Part shown: positions 45,601 to 57,600 of the stretch, in pieces
Layout of the letters: every line of letters starts with the position of its first letter
Position numbering within the stretch: the stretch's first letter is position 1
DNA from: Tetracentron sinense
Taxonomy: Eukaryota > Streptophyta > Magnoliopsida > Trochodendrales > Trochodendraceae
Assembly (NCBI GenBank): GCA_015143295.1
Contig: CM026568.1
Span: 31,442,441 to 31,506,440 of the forward strand
Direction of reading: 5' to 3'
Length of the DNA: 64,000 nucleotides
The notes under the pieces: model-generated
Told to the model about the DNA's origin: nothing
What the model saw: the letters and a program-made list of their open reading frames with translations, nothing else
Databases searched by the model: none
Position numbers and translations under genes: made by a program

Positions 45601-48600
45601 TTTCGATGACCTCTCCCATCTCACAGGGAGGGTGTGGTTGCATATCACCAAGCTCCTCCTCCCCATCTATTCGATTAGTGGGATGTTGATTTGTCAGAAC
45701 TGACTTCTTTCTTTTCAATTGCTTAGGTGTGGTGTCAGTTATTTTTTGTACGTACTTTCCTTGGTTTCATTATTTAGTGTCCCTGATGCTCAGACTCTAT
45801 GTTTGGCTTCGATACGATGATAACTACACAATTTCCTTTCTGGATTGTGAATGATCTCTCTTTCAAGACTCACTGTAAGGTCTATTATGGCGCATAGGTG
45901 GATTACAAGCTCAACACGTCAACCGGCACATTAGGAACCTTACTTCGCTATGGGCAAGAACATTTTATGTCTAATCTGTCCAGACTGTTGCAGTGGTCTC
46001 CATATACGACAGAAGCAGAGCTGCTGAAGCAAGTAAATTTTGTGAACTTGTCGTAATTCATGTTTAAATCTTCATTTGCATGTGGGTAACTCGAGGGTTT
46101 CAAACGTTTAGGAATCTAGTTCTATGTTATTATATTTTTGGTACAATTAGCGCCTTACATGCAATATAAGGCAGTTCTCTTTGATGATGCTTGATGTTAA
46201 ATGCTTTGAATCCTCTCCCATTTTATCTTCAAGCTTCAACTCACACTTTGAATTTGATGAGCAGTTTGATGACATAGGACAACATGGCACGAAAGTTATT
46301 ATTTATAATTTATGGTTCAATGACGACGGGGATACGGAACTAGATTTTGTATCTGATGCTGAGGTTAATGTTTATTCGCTTTCCTTTCCTTTTCCTCTTA
46401 AGTTTCTTTCTCAATCGTTTCCTGTGGGATGACTACTCGTGACTTGATGGTTGCAGGATATTCGTATCAGCGGGGACTCAAAAACAGTTCATACAGGTTA
46501 CTATCCTGTCCCAAAGACAATAAGCGAACAACATATCGCTAACCGATTTCATTATTCTCTGCGTGTAAGATTAGGATTTACATTTGCAAATTTATATCCC
46601 AGAAACCAGAAGAAGTTTATTCTTGCTAAATCTAGTTCTTTTTATGAAACTTTACAGGTATACTCGTCCATATTGTACCTGCGAATACCTCAGAGTTTCA
46701 GAATAATATTACGTGGTCGAGTTGTTCAGCATCATAATTTTGCTAATGATCTCAAATTTCCTGAATTCATCCTGTATAAGCCTAAAGTTGGTGGAGATAT
46801 GGAGGTTGGTGTTAAATTGTCTTATGTGTATGGTTGGATACCATTCTATGTTTTTTTTTGAAGATGTAGGACCTGTTAACTTAGTGCCCTATGTCACTTG
46901 CATCATGTGAACTGTCAAAATGACATTGAAAATGTCATTTACAGGTATTAGCTTATTTTTTGTGTGCTCTAGCTCTTAGTTGAACAAAACTGTACAAGCC
47001 AATTAATGGGAGGTGGAGAACAAGTTCTCTCTGAAGGTTGAAAAAATGGAAGTGGGCAAAGCATTTTTGTCCTCCATAAGGAAGATATAATGCCTGAATT
47101 TGAATAAATAAGTGTTATCGATCACGTTGGCAATACTTTTTAAAGACCAGGTTTTTCCAAACATATGTGTGCATGCATGTGTGTACCTACTTTATATGAT
47201 CATTCAAAATTTTGCACATACCATCTTTACATGGGTGATGGGTCCAACATTAATATCGGATACATGTCTGTCTTGACATATTTCTCTTTAAATGGTATAT
47301 CCTTGTTGCATAGGTGGTAATGCTTTCTCTAGTAATACACACATTTCTGTTGTTAGCCATTGCTCACTATGCCTTGCCTGGTGGTCTCTGTTCAGGCTGC
47401 AGTTGTTACGACAATAGGATTTCTGAAGGATGCTCCACATGTGAATATCCATGGGTTCAATATATACCACAGGAACCGTCTTATACTGGTAAGTTATTTT
47501 CTCTTCCCCACTTAGAATAAACTGAGAAAATTTACAAACTTCATTTGTTTTCTCTTTTCTAGGTTACTTTGACATTGCCAGTGCATTGCATTTGTTGTAT
47601 CTGTATCTCAAAATCTCAATTTACTTCCTTTGAGACAGACTATTCTTTCTTATTCCTCATTAGACTTAACAAGTGTAAACATGATCTACTGCGAATGGGC
47701 GTGGCTTGGGTCTTTCCCTCTTCCCTTCACAATTTCTTATCTTGTTGGGATGTGGTAAGTGAGAATGGCGCAAGGCTGGCTATCTGGATGGTATTGCCGG
47801 GTGCTTTAGCATGGTCCATATGGAAGGAGAGGAATAAGAGAGTTTTCGAGAACTCTCCCTCATCCCTCCAACTCATGTGCTCGGCTTGGTGCATTGCCAG
47901 ACAGGCGGGGGTGGTTTTGGATATTTTGTCAGGGTGACACCGTCTAGGGTCTTAGGGCAGAGTTTAGGGGTCTTCTTCGATCCCATGTTGTGTATTTCTG
48001 GTTCAGCGTTTTGGTTCACGATCTTGTGAGCTTTGTGTTGCTCCTATCTTTGTAACTCTGTAACTCTGCATCTTTCTTTTTATATATATTTGCTTGCATT
48101 ATCGAGAAAAAAAAGAAGAGAATAGTGACAAAAGGGCAACAGTGGTTGCGTTTGTTGGCTAGGGAGACACTTAAGAGCTGTTTTCTCGAGAGTGTGGTCA
48201 CTTTTCGTTGGGAATATCAATCCTCTGCCCCCGCTTTCACTTTATAAAGTTCTTGTCCCCACCAAAACACATGCAGGCACTAGAGATCCTGGATTAGATC
48301 TTTGTTCAACGCAATACGTCAGGCTTTGTTTATCTTACTACTTTGGAGGCATTTCCAGAATGATGGTGGGATTATGGACTACCATTTGATTGGATAAATA
48401 TGTTCACTTCTGATACATGGGTGATGGGCCATGGTGGAAGAATGTATATATATGGCTTGGTAATTACAACGTCATTGGTGGATGGCCTGGAGACTCATTT
48501 TGCATATAATATGATGTACTAAATCAGTATGACATGATTTTGTAAATAATGGTAAAAAAGTGGTTTAACAATGTTTTTGTCAATAAAGCACTCTTGGGTA

Positions 48601-51600
48601 AATGGTTATGGAGATTTGGGAGTGACAGTGAATGCCTGTGGAGGAAGTTAATTGTTGCAAAATTTAGGGAGCAATCTTATTGAGACCTGCTGATTGTGAG
48701 GGGCTCGGATAAGGTTGGTCTATGACTCTATGGAAGGCCATATTGTTCATCCACGGTGAGTTTTCAAAACACATCAGATTTAAAATCGGGAACCGGGAGC
48801 GTGTGAAATTTTGGGAGGATGTGTTGTGTGGTCAATCTTTAGAAAAGAAAAATTTGAGAATCTGTTCTCATTTGCATCCGATAAAAAAGGGTGAGTTGCT
48901 TCTTGCTTTCAATGGGTGGCTGAGTCAGTGTCTTACACTTAGGCGCAATCTCAACGATTGAGAGATGAATGATTTCTTCCGTCTTTTGCAGCGTGTTCAG
49001 GGGGTCACCCCTTTTGTCTCTTCTCTTAGAGACAACTGAATTTGGTCCCTAAAGTTTAGAAGTTAATTTACATTTTATAGTGAGATCTTTCCTCTTTACC
49101 TTCCAAAAAAAGAGATCCTTCCTCTTATCTTTGTAGGATTATCCTCATTCCTTTTTTTTTTTTTCTCGTAGGTTTGTGTGGAATCCCCCCAGTGTTCCTT
49201 TTAAGGTATTTTTTTTTTCTTATAGGTGGCATTATGGAAAAAAAAATTCACTTGCGATGATTTAAGGCATGGAGAATGACCAATTGGTGTTTTTTGTGCC
49301 ACGAATTGGAGGAATCGATAGACGATTTGTTATTGCATTGTTCATTTGCATGTGGTGTAAGCACCCTATAACAACAAATTTCGAGTGTCTTACTTGAGGG
49401 TGAGATACTTGAACTTCTCCGTTCAAATTAACCTCCATTAATAGAGTTTAACAGTAGCTTTTTATTCCATAAAAGGAGGTGCATAAAACCCCATTTAGGC
49501 TTTTACAGTTGCCTCAAAAGTGGTCTTTCAAAATGAAAGAGAAAGAGGGGGAGAAGGAAAGAGGGTTGGCATTTGGGCCTACCTTGTTGTCTCCATGGCT
49601 GGGATTCTTCCTTAGCTTGAAGAATTCTCTTCGGGGGATTCTTCTCTCTGATTCTCGATCCTCGGTTCAGAGAATAACTCCCACTTTTATATCGTGGGAA
49701 TTATGGGAGGGAGCAGTTTGATAACCACTTCCTTTAAATGTCTTATTCTTTGTGAAGAGGACATCTGTCTTCTTAGTGGGAGAGTGGGGAGTTATTCCCC
49801 ACCCTCTTCTTAGTGGGAGAGTGGGGAGTTATTCCCCACCCTCTCATTACAAATCGTGGGTAAGGAGGGGTTAGTGTGTATTATACCCACTACTAGCTTG
49901 CCAGATGGCTTATTGATGACCCCTGGCCAATCTTTGGTTTAAGGCAGCAAAGGCTTTCCTTGCTGCCACAGTGCAGTCTATTACATACCCCTTTGATTTA
50001 ATTTCAATTCGGGGCAGCAAGGGAGCTCCTTGTTGCCATGGTGGGGTCTATTAATGACCTCTTTAATTTAATTTGGATTTAGGGCAGCAAGGAATTCCTA
50101 GCTGTCATGAGGTCATTGCTGCCATGGTGGGGTCTATTAAAGACCCTTTTAATTTTATTTAGATTTGGGGCAGCAAGGGTACTCGTTGCTGCCATGGTGG
50201 GGTCTATTAAAGTCCCATTTTATCTAATTTGGATTTGGGGCTGCAAGAGAGCTCCTTGCTGCCATGATGAGATCTATTGAAGACCCCTTTTATTTAATTT
50301 GGATTTGGGACAGCAAGAGAGCTCCTTGCTGTCATGGTGTGGTCTATTGAAGACCCCTTTAATTTCATTTAGAATTGGGACAGCAAGAGTACTTCTTGTT
50401 GCCATAGTGGGGTCTATTAAAGACCCCTTTTATTTAATTTGGATTTGGGGCAGCAAGGGAGCTCCTTGCTGCCATAATGGAGTCTATTAAAGACCCCTTT
50501 TATTTAATTTAGATTTGGGGAAGCAAGGAAGCTCCTTGTTGTCATGGTGATGTCTATTAAAGACCCCTTTTATTTCATTTTGATTTGGGGTAGCAAGGTC
50601 CTTGCTGCCATGGTGGGGTCTATTAAAGACCCCTTTTATTTAATTTGGATTTGGGGTAGCAAGAGAGCTCTTTGTTGCCATGATGGAGTATATTGAAGAC
50701 CCCTTTTATTTAATTTGGATTTGGGGTAGCAAGAGAGCTCTTTGTTGCCATGATGGAGTATATTGAAGACCCCTTTTATTTAATTTGGATTTGGACCCCT
50801 TTAATTTCATTTAGATTTGGGGCAGCAAGGATACTTCTTGCTGCCATGGTGAGGTCTATTAAAGACTCATTTTATTTAATTTGGATTTGGGACAGCAAAG
50901 GAGCTCTTTGCTACCATGGTGGGGTCTGTTAAAGACCCCCTTTATTTGATTTCAATTTGGGGCAGCAAGGGTACTCCTTGCTGCCAGTATGGGGTCTATT
51001 AAAGACCCCTTCTGTTTGGTCTTGATTCAAGGCTGTAAAGGCTTACACGTGCCTTCGCGCATGTGTGGTGATCACGACCCTTCCTTGGGTTGTGATCTGA
51101 TCTAGTGTGGGTGGTGCACACCATCCTCCATTTGAAGTGTGAAATAAATGGTGAGACTTCACCACTTACATACCCCATTTTTGCACCCTTGTAGGGCCTA
51201 TATGACCTCTGGTGACCTACTAGAGGATCCCCTTGAAATCCCTAAAGAAGTGGTTTAGTCATCTGAACCCTGGCCAAAATTGACTAAAATACCTCTTAGA
51301 CTAAATTGGACCAAAATGCCTGTAATTATTACAAAAGATTTATTTGTTCAAAAGGTATTTATAAACTTTAGGCCAAAAGAGGAATAGAGAGTTTTTGAGA
51401 CTCATCCTTGCCTATTCACAGGATCTAGTCTTGGGTTCGGCTACTCATTTCTGATTGGTGCTCGGTTGAGGGCGGGCCAACATCTTCACTTTGTAGTTCT
51501 CTTCAATTATGTTTGCTTTCAGTATGGTGTTTTTGTTTGTCTGCTTGAGCTTTTCTGGGTTTACTGTTGGTGAACCTGGTTGTGCTTCTTGTACTGGTTT

Positions 51601-54600
51601 GCTTTCTTCCTTTATATTATATCTCTGATTACCGATCAAAAAAAACTTTAGGCCAATCGTAGGGTGACAAGTGTCCCTTATGATATTTCTTAGTAATTTT
51701 GAGTTATGGTCAAGGGTATTTAGATGAAATTTTGTAGGGAAAATTTCCTAAAATCTGGAGTTAAACCCCCTAGAATTGCTCTAGAATTTTAGACTCATAC
51801 TTCACATACGGAATTGCTCAAGATTTTATACTCCTACTTGGGGGAATTGCTCTAAAATTGAAGACTTTGCATGGTTCGGGATTTAAAAACGAGTGTAAGC
51901 ACCCCATTTTTACACCCCCTTTTAACCAGGGTTAATACACTTAACCAGGGTTAGCTTTCCTTAACTCTAGGCCTAACCCTATGCCTAACTCTAGGTCCAT
52001 CCCCAAGAGCCTAAGGCCTAGCTCTTAGTTCAAGCCCATGGTTTGAACCCTTAGAGCCCTTCACTCACTAAAGCCCAAGCCCAAGGTTCAAGTCCAACAC
52101 CAGGCCTTAAGACCCAAGCTGGGTATTTGCTAAGTCAAGACCAAAAACCTTAGACTCAGGCTAGGCCCACAATGTGGCCCAGCTTATTTCTTCTGTTGGA
52201 CGAACCCATCAAGTGCCCCAAAGCTTGACCAACCCTTTTTGATGATAAAATTCAAATTAAAGGTGGCCACTGTTGCATGCATCTGAACCAACCTGCATGA
52301 CACAGGTTTGGCTTCCCAAAGCTCTCTTCCATTTCCCCTAACCTCCCACTCCTTTTCGTCAAACCCTCCTCCTTAATTACCCTCATACCACCATCTCCCT
52401 TGACCCTATAAAATCCCACCGTCTAGCACTGTTTTGAGGGAGGGGCAGCAAAAAATAAAAGAAAGATTTGAGTTTCAGCAAAAAAGAAAAGAGTTTTCAA
52501 AAGATTTCTAGTGAGTATCCCTATCCTCACCAATGAAGGAGCATGGTTGGTATACTGTGAGTGCTAGCCTTGGCTGAATACTCTCATACCTAATCACTCC
52601 CGAGGTCTTAGAGACACCCTTTGAGCTTGAACTTGTGGAGGAGAAGGGTAGGCGCACCCTCTGTATTTCATTTTCTTCTTTATTTTATTTTATTTTATTT
52701 TTCTGTTTATCAAGTTATCATCACCTTGCCAAGAAGGAGGGCCCCTTCCCTTGAAAACTAAGGGCTCCCTTACACTGCCTACGGCAATATAGGAGGGCCC
52801 CCATGGTTACAAGAGGAGAGGTACTCCCTCTTCTTCTCCACTCCTGTTCTTTGTTTTTTTTTATTATTGCATGGTAGTTTAAAATCTTTAGCTTGGCCTT
52901 GTACATTCTGTGAGTGCTAGACTTCCCCGTTGGCCACCGATGTGTCCACTTTAGAGTCCTCTGTCTAAAAGAATCGTGTGTTTATAGACTCACCCAAAGT
53001 GAAGTCAATCCCTCTAGGCCAGTGGGTGCCAAGAAGAGCACCGTATTTTATTCCTCATACCTTGTAGGAGGGCTCTTTTAGGTCCTGCCTTTGGCCCAAG
53101 GTACACCTGGGCCTACCTTAGATTGACTCTCAACCTTGACCAGATCTCGGTGTTTTTGGTATGTTAAGATTTACCCATTTGGTTTCAATGCGATGATTCC
53201 CGAGTGAATACAGTGTACTCCTTTTACTGGCCTTAGGGGATAATCTTATGAGAGTTAAATACCCAACTTCACTTCAATGAGTTCTCAACTATGGTTAGCT
53301 ATGTTAGAGGAATATTGTGTTAGAGTGAGTTCAGTACCCAATTCAACTGTGGTTAATTCTTAACCGTGGTTAGGTTGGTAAATCCATTTTCGGTGGCCTT
53401 GGTGGGTTGTTAAAATCACTTGGTTTTAAGGTGATGACACCTTTCTTATATGCAGCTCCCCTATGGTCCTTTTTTCATTTCTTAATCATTGGAGTTCCCT
53501 GTGGCCCCATACCATAGTAAAATGCTACTCAAAGCTGAGAGTTTGGCTTGCTTCACGTTTTCATTTGTGTTGGTTGGTCATTCGGAGCCATGCATCCATG
53601 TCCAAACCACACCAGACCTCGGATGACTCTGGCTAGTACCCTTGCCCACCTCTTGCAATCTTTTTTCCCAAACAATGCTGTTTTCAATATTATCTTTGGG
53701 AATGGCAGCCCCGTGCTAGCTAATCTTCCAAAAATAATATTAAAACCAACATTGTTTTAAGTGGCCAGCATCATTAGAATTCACTCAAACACCATCATTT
53801 GGGTTCCAAAACCCATGGAAACTCCATGTCGTAACAAACCCATAATTGAGGTTGAACCAAACCTTAGTTAACACTTTTCTTATCCAGAATTTTAGAGGGT
53901 TTTTCTAGACCCAGTGGTTATCCTGGGACTATCCTTAGACCTTTAATTAGGGTTAAACTTAACCCTAGTTAATCCCCTTTTTCGCATAGACCAACAACTA
54001 GGGTTAAACTTAACCCTAGGTAAAGACCTAAATATGATTTGGCCTCTTCAATACTTCTCTTGACCTTGGTTAAGGCCACTTAACCCTTGGAAAATACCAC
54101 AAACACCAAAAACATGCAAAAAATATAAAAAGAGAAAATAACTTTGCTTGCTTTTTTTAATTATGGTTAGACCCTCTAATCATAGTTAAGACCCTCTTAA
54201 CCCCGGTTAGCAAACCTAACCCCCGGTTAACACCCCTCTTAGCCTCCGGGCTTTATCCTAGGCCTACCGGGCTTCAACCCTAGCCTCCGGGCTCACCCTT
54301 AGCCTCCGGGCTCAACCCCTTTGCACATTGACCAACCTCGGTCAAGCAAAACCCTAATCTCCAGATTAGGCCCCTAAGCCGCCCTTGGTGCACACACACA
54401 CACACCCCCTCGCCTTAGCACGGGCTCATGTGCTAGAACTACGCTCGGTCTGATCTCACCCCTAATGTGAGTACGTAGGCAGCCCGACACGGGCCCGACC
54501 CTAGTTAGCTTTTACTTTCTTCCGGTTAGTATAAGTTAAACACCTTGGCATTTGATTAATCTCGATCTTAACTTTGGTTTAAACCTAGCAAGTAGGGAAC

Positions 54601-57600
54601 CACTTTATGTGGAAGTGTCGGGGTGCCTAACCCCTTCCCCGAACTTAACCGAACCTCTTACCCCGATCTCGGATCGCGGACCAAGCCTTATCCAAAATTC
54701 CCGGGGACTTATCCCTTCTGAATTAATAAGTGGCGACTCTTAACAAATCTTGTGAGATTTTTTAGTGAGTAATTTTCCGTGCTCACAACGAGAACTCTTC
54801 TCCATTCTCTCCTCTCTTAATGGACACCTACTGAACATCCCTGAAGGATGGAACAACATGATGAAGAAGGTGGCGAAGGTATGGAGTAATATTTGGGAAG
54901 AGAACAAGGAGATCTTTGAAAAGGGGGAGGCAAGATTTTGCTGCTAGGTGAGATAGAAAAGTTTCGAAATGATACATTCTCTATCCTAGTTAGTTAGTAA
55001 AGACTTCCATTTCCATCTGCCCCAATATATATATATATATATATATATTTGTGAATCCCATGCCCATCTTGAGAAGGAGATATCAGTTGGACATCTATTC
55101 GATGACGAGTTTAAGATGGCTCCTCTTCCCTTTTGTTGCACATCGAGCCATTTACCGAGGAGTGGGCATCATCGTCCGTCAACAATTCAAGATCCTCGTC
55201 GGTCCTTCGTTCATAGTGGTCATTGTATAAAAGCTGACCCCTGCCTTTAGACGCTCTTAACCAAACTATGAATGGAAATACTACAATCCATTGTTCTTTT
55301 GACGATAGTAACCTCTCTATTCGCATATTTTGAGTGCATGTTCAGTAGTGCTAAATATAACTACGATCCACTGATGATCTACAGAAAAAAAAGAAAAGCC
55401 ACAGATCGAAAACAGGAGCTGGGCTATATATGGATTATTCCTATTTATTATTGATGGGAAGAACTGAAAAAAGTGTTGTTTAGGTCTCTTTTAACTCCTT
55501 CCAAAACTTTTTATCTTGTTGGTCTTCAATTAAGGTGGAACCTCACGTACTCTAGTTTCTCCTAAGTCCTACCTGGTGCGATTGCATGGTCTATCTGGAA
55601 CTGGAAGGAAAAAAATCAATGAGTATTTGATGATGTTTCTAGCTATCTTGACACATTTTGTTCTAGGACTTGCCAGATGCTCATCGAGTGGTTTTCCATT
55701 AGGAGGGATTTTGACGAGCTGCAAATTCATCATCTCCTTTTAGTTTATAGTTAAGTCTCATTGTATGCTATTCTGGATTCCGTGTTTCTAGGCTCACAAT
55801 CTTGTGACCCTCTTCGTGACTTTGTGTAAGCATTTTGGAAATAGTTTTTTGCATAACCATATTGCTGTAATCTTCCAACCTATTTAAAGGGCTGAAACCC
55901 ATTATCAATCAATAAGATATTGGTTTGTCTAAGCATGTTGGAAATATCTTTTGCATAGCCATATTGTTGTAGTCTTCCAACCTATTTAAAGGGGCTGAAA
56001 CCCATTATCAATCAATAAGAAATTGGTTTCTCGCTTTATGTATTATAGATGTTTTTGTCTACTTGTCTTTCATTTTTGAGCTACAATAAATAGCACACTT
56101 CTTACATGTTTCTGAACAATTCCTTTGCAGCCATTTTGGCGTGTCGTAAGTCAGATCACCAGTAGAGGCAGAGGAGTTGTTGGTGAGAAACTCTGAAGCA
56201 CCTTTTTTTTTTTCCTTTTCTCATCTCCACGCGCATTCTGGTTAATTGTTATCCATATTCATATTGAAATGGTACTGAATGATCTAATAGTATTTTGTAG
56301 GTGTACTGGAGGCAAATTTTATTGAGCCTACTCACAATAAGCAAGATTTTGAGAAGACTCCCCTTTTTCAAAAGCTTGAAGGCCGCTTGAAACAAATGAC
56401 GCTGGAGTATTGGTAAGCTATTTGTGACCCTAAGAAGCACATGTAGAGGATATTGTGCTTTAGTCATAGTTGCTGACAACTTCTAATGAAAATGCTACTT
56501 TTCTGCCCAATCCTGCTTTCTCCCAGCCTGTTGCTCCTATAACAGTTATCGTTGACCTAATTTATTTAGGTGGTTGTCAGTTTTGTGCTGTTCGAGCTTT
56601 CCTATTTTTTACTTGTCTCTTTGAACTTCCAATAAAAACATTCAGCAGTTTATATATATATATATATATATGATAGCATAGTTTTACTTATTTGATGCAC
56701 TTTTTTATTTTACTTTTTTTACAGGGATATTCATTGTGCACTGATTGGATATCACCAAGCTAAAAAAACTCCCCCAACACCGGTGCCTCTGCAGGACTCA
56801 CCTCTTTCTAGAAGATGTAGTAGTCTACAACAACCAGTTATTATCAATCACAGTTCCACTGCTATTAAGAGTCCAAGAGCAGCTTCCGCGGGAGGAGCCA
56901 TTCAGGATTCAGTGGCCACTTCCTCTCATTTGTCAGTAGGAAGACCAGGACAATCCATTGGCAACTATCAAACCTGCTCTCAACACGGTAAATGGTTGAA
57001 TAAACAATACCATGTGGGTTGAAACATTACTAATCTCACCAATCAATATCCTGATTATGATGCCCAAACAGGAATGCCTATAAAGAGGAAGGAGCAAGGT
57101 CCTGTGGTGGAACCAGAACTAGTCAAGAGGCAGGCAAGGACAGTGGCCAATGCAACTGATACCAGGCACAATTGGGAAACACAGGTTTGCTAGGAGAATG
57201 CCTATCTGAAATTTTTGTTGCGAACAGTGAGAATGCCATCCTAAACGTTAACTTGACCAACATGTATGAATCCCTGATAGTTATAGCTTAGAGTAGCTGT
57301 GCTGATTTATTATATATGGGGCGAATGAAGGTTGGTCAGCTATATGCCATTTTATATATATTTCAGTACATGTGGACTAAATTCTTACTTTGTTAATGTC
57401 TGTGTTAGAATGTTCACACATCTTGGTCAGTAGAAACACATTTGCATTTATACTTATATTCTTATGCCTGATTAGAAAGAGGGTCCCAGTCTAGAATATC
57501 AGTTCGGATCACCATGTATGAGTTTGCACTAAAATATCTTTACATATATTGTCTAATACGTGGGAACATGGGGTTTATTTGTAGCTTGTACACTTCTTTA

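Noticed and set aside
45560-45680. Possible LINE tail (AATAAGAGAGTTTTCGATGAC)
   Set aside because: Only about 30 bp resemble the LINE tail family; no 3' A-run or target duplication was found, so it is not listed as a feature.
50299-50932. Short ORFs with repeated [10 protein letters not shown]-like peptides
   Set aside because: By-products of the tandem hairpin array; frames do not persist across units.
55111-55326. Minus-strand ORF with [20 protein letters not shown]
   Set aside because: Looks protein-like in composition, but I recognise no family and see no splice or promoter context; left as unassigned.
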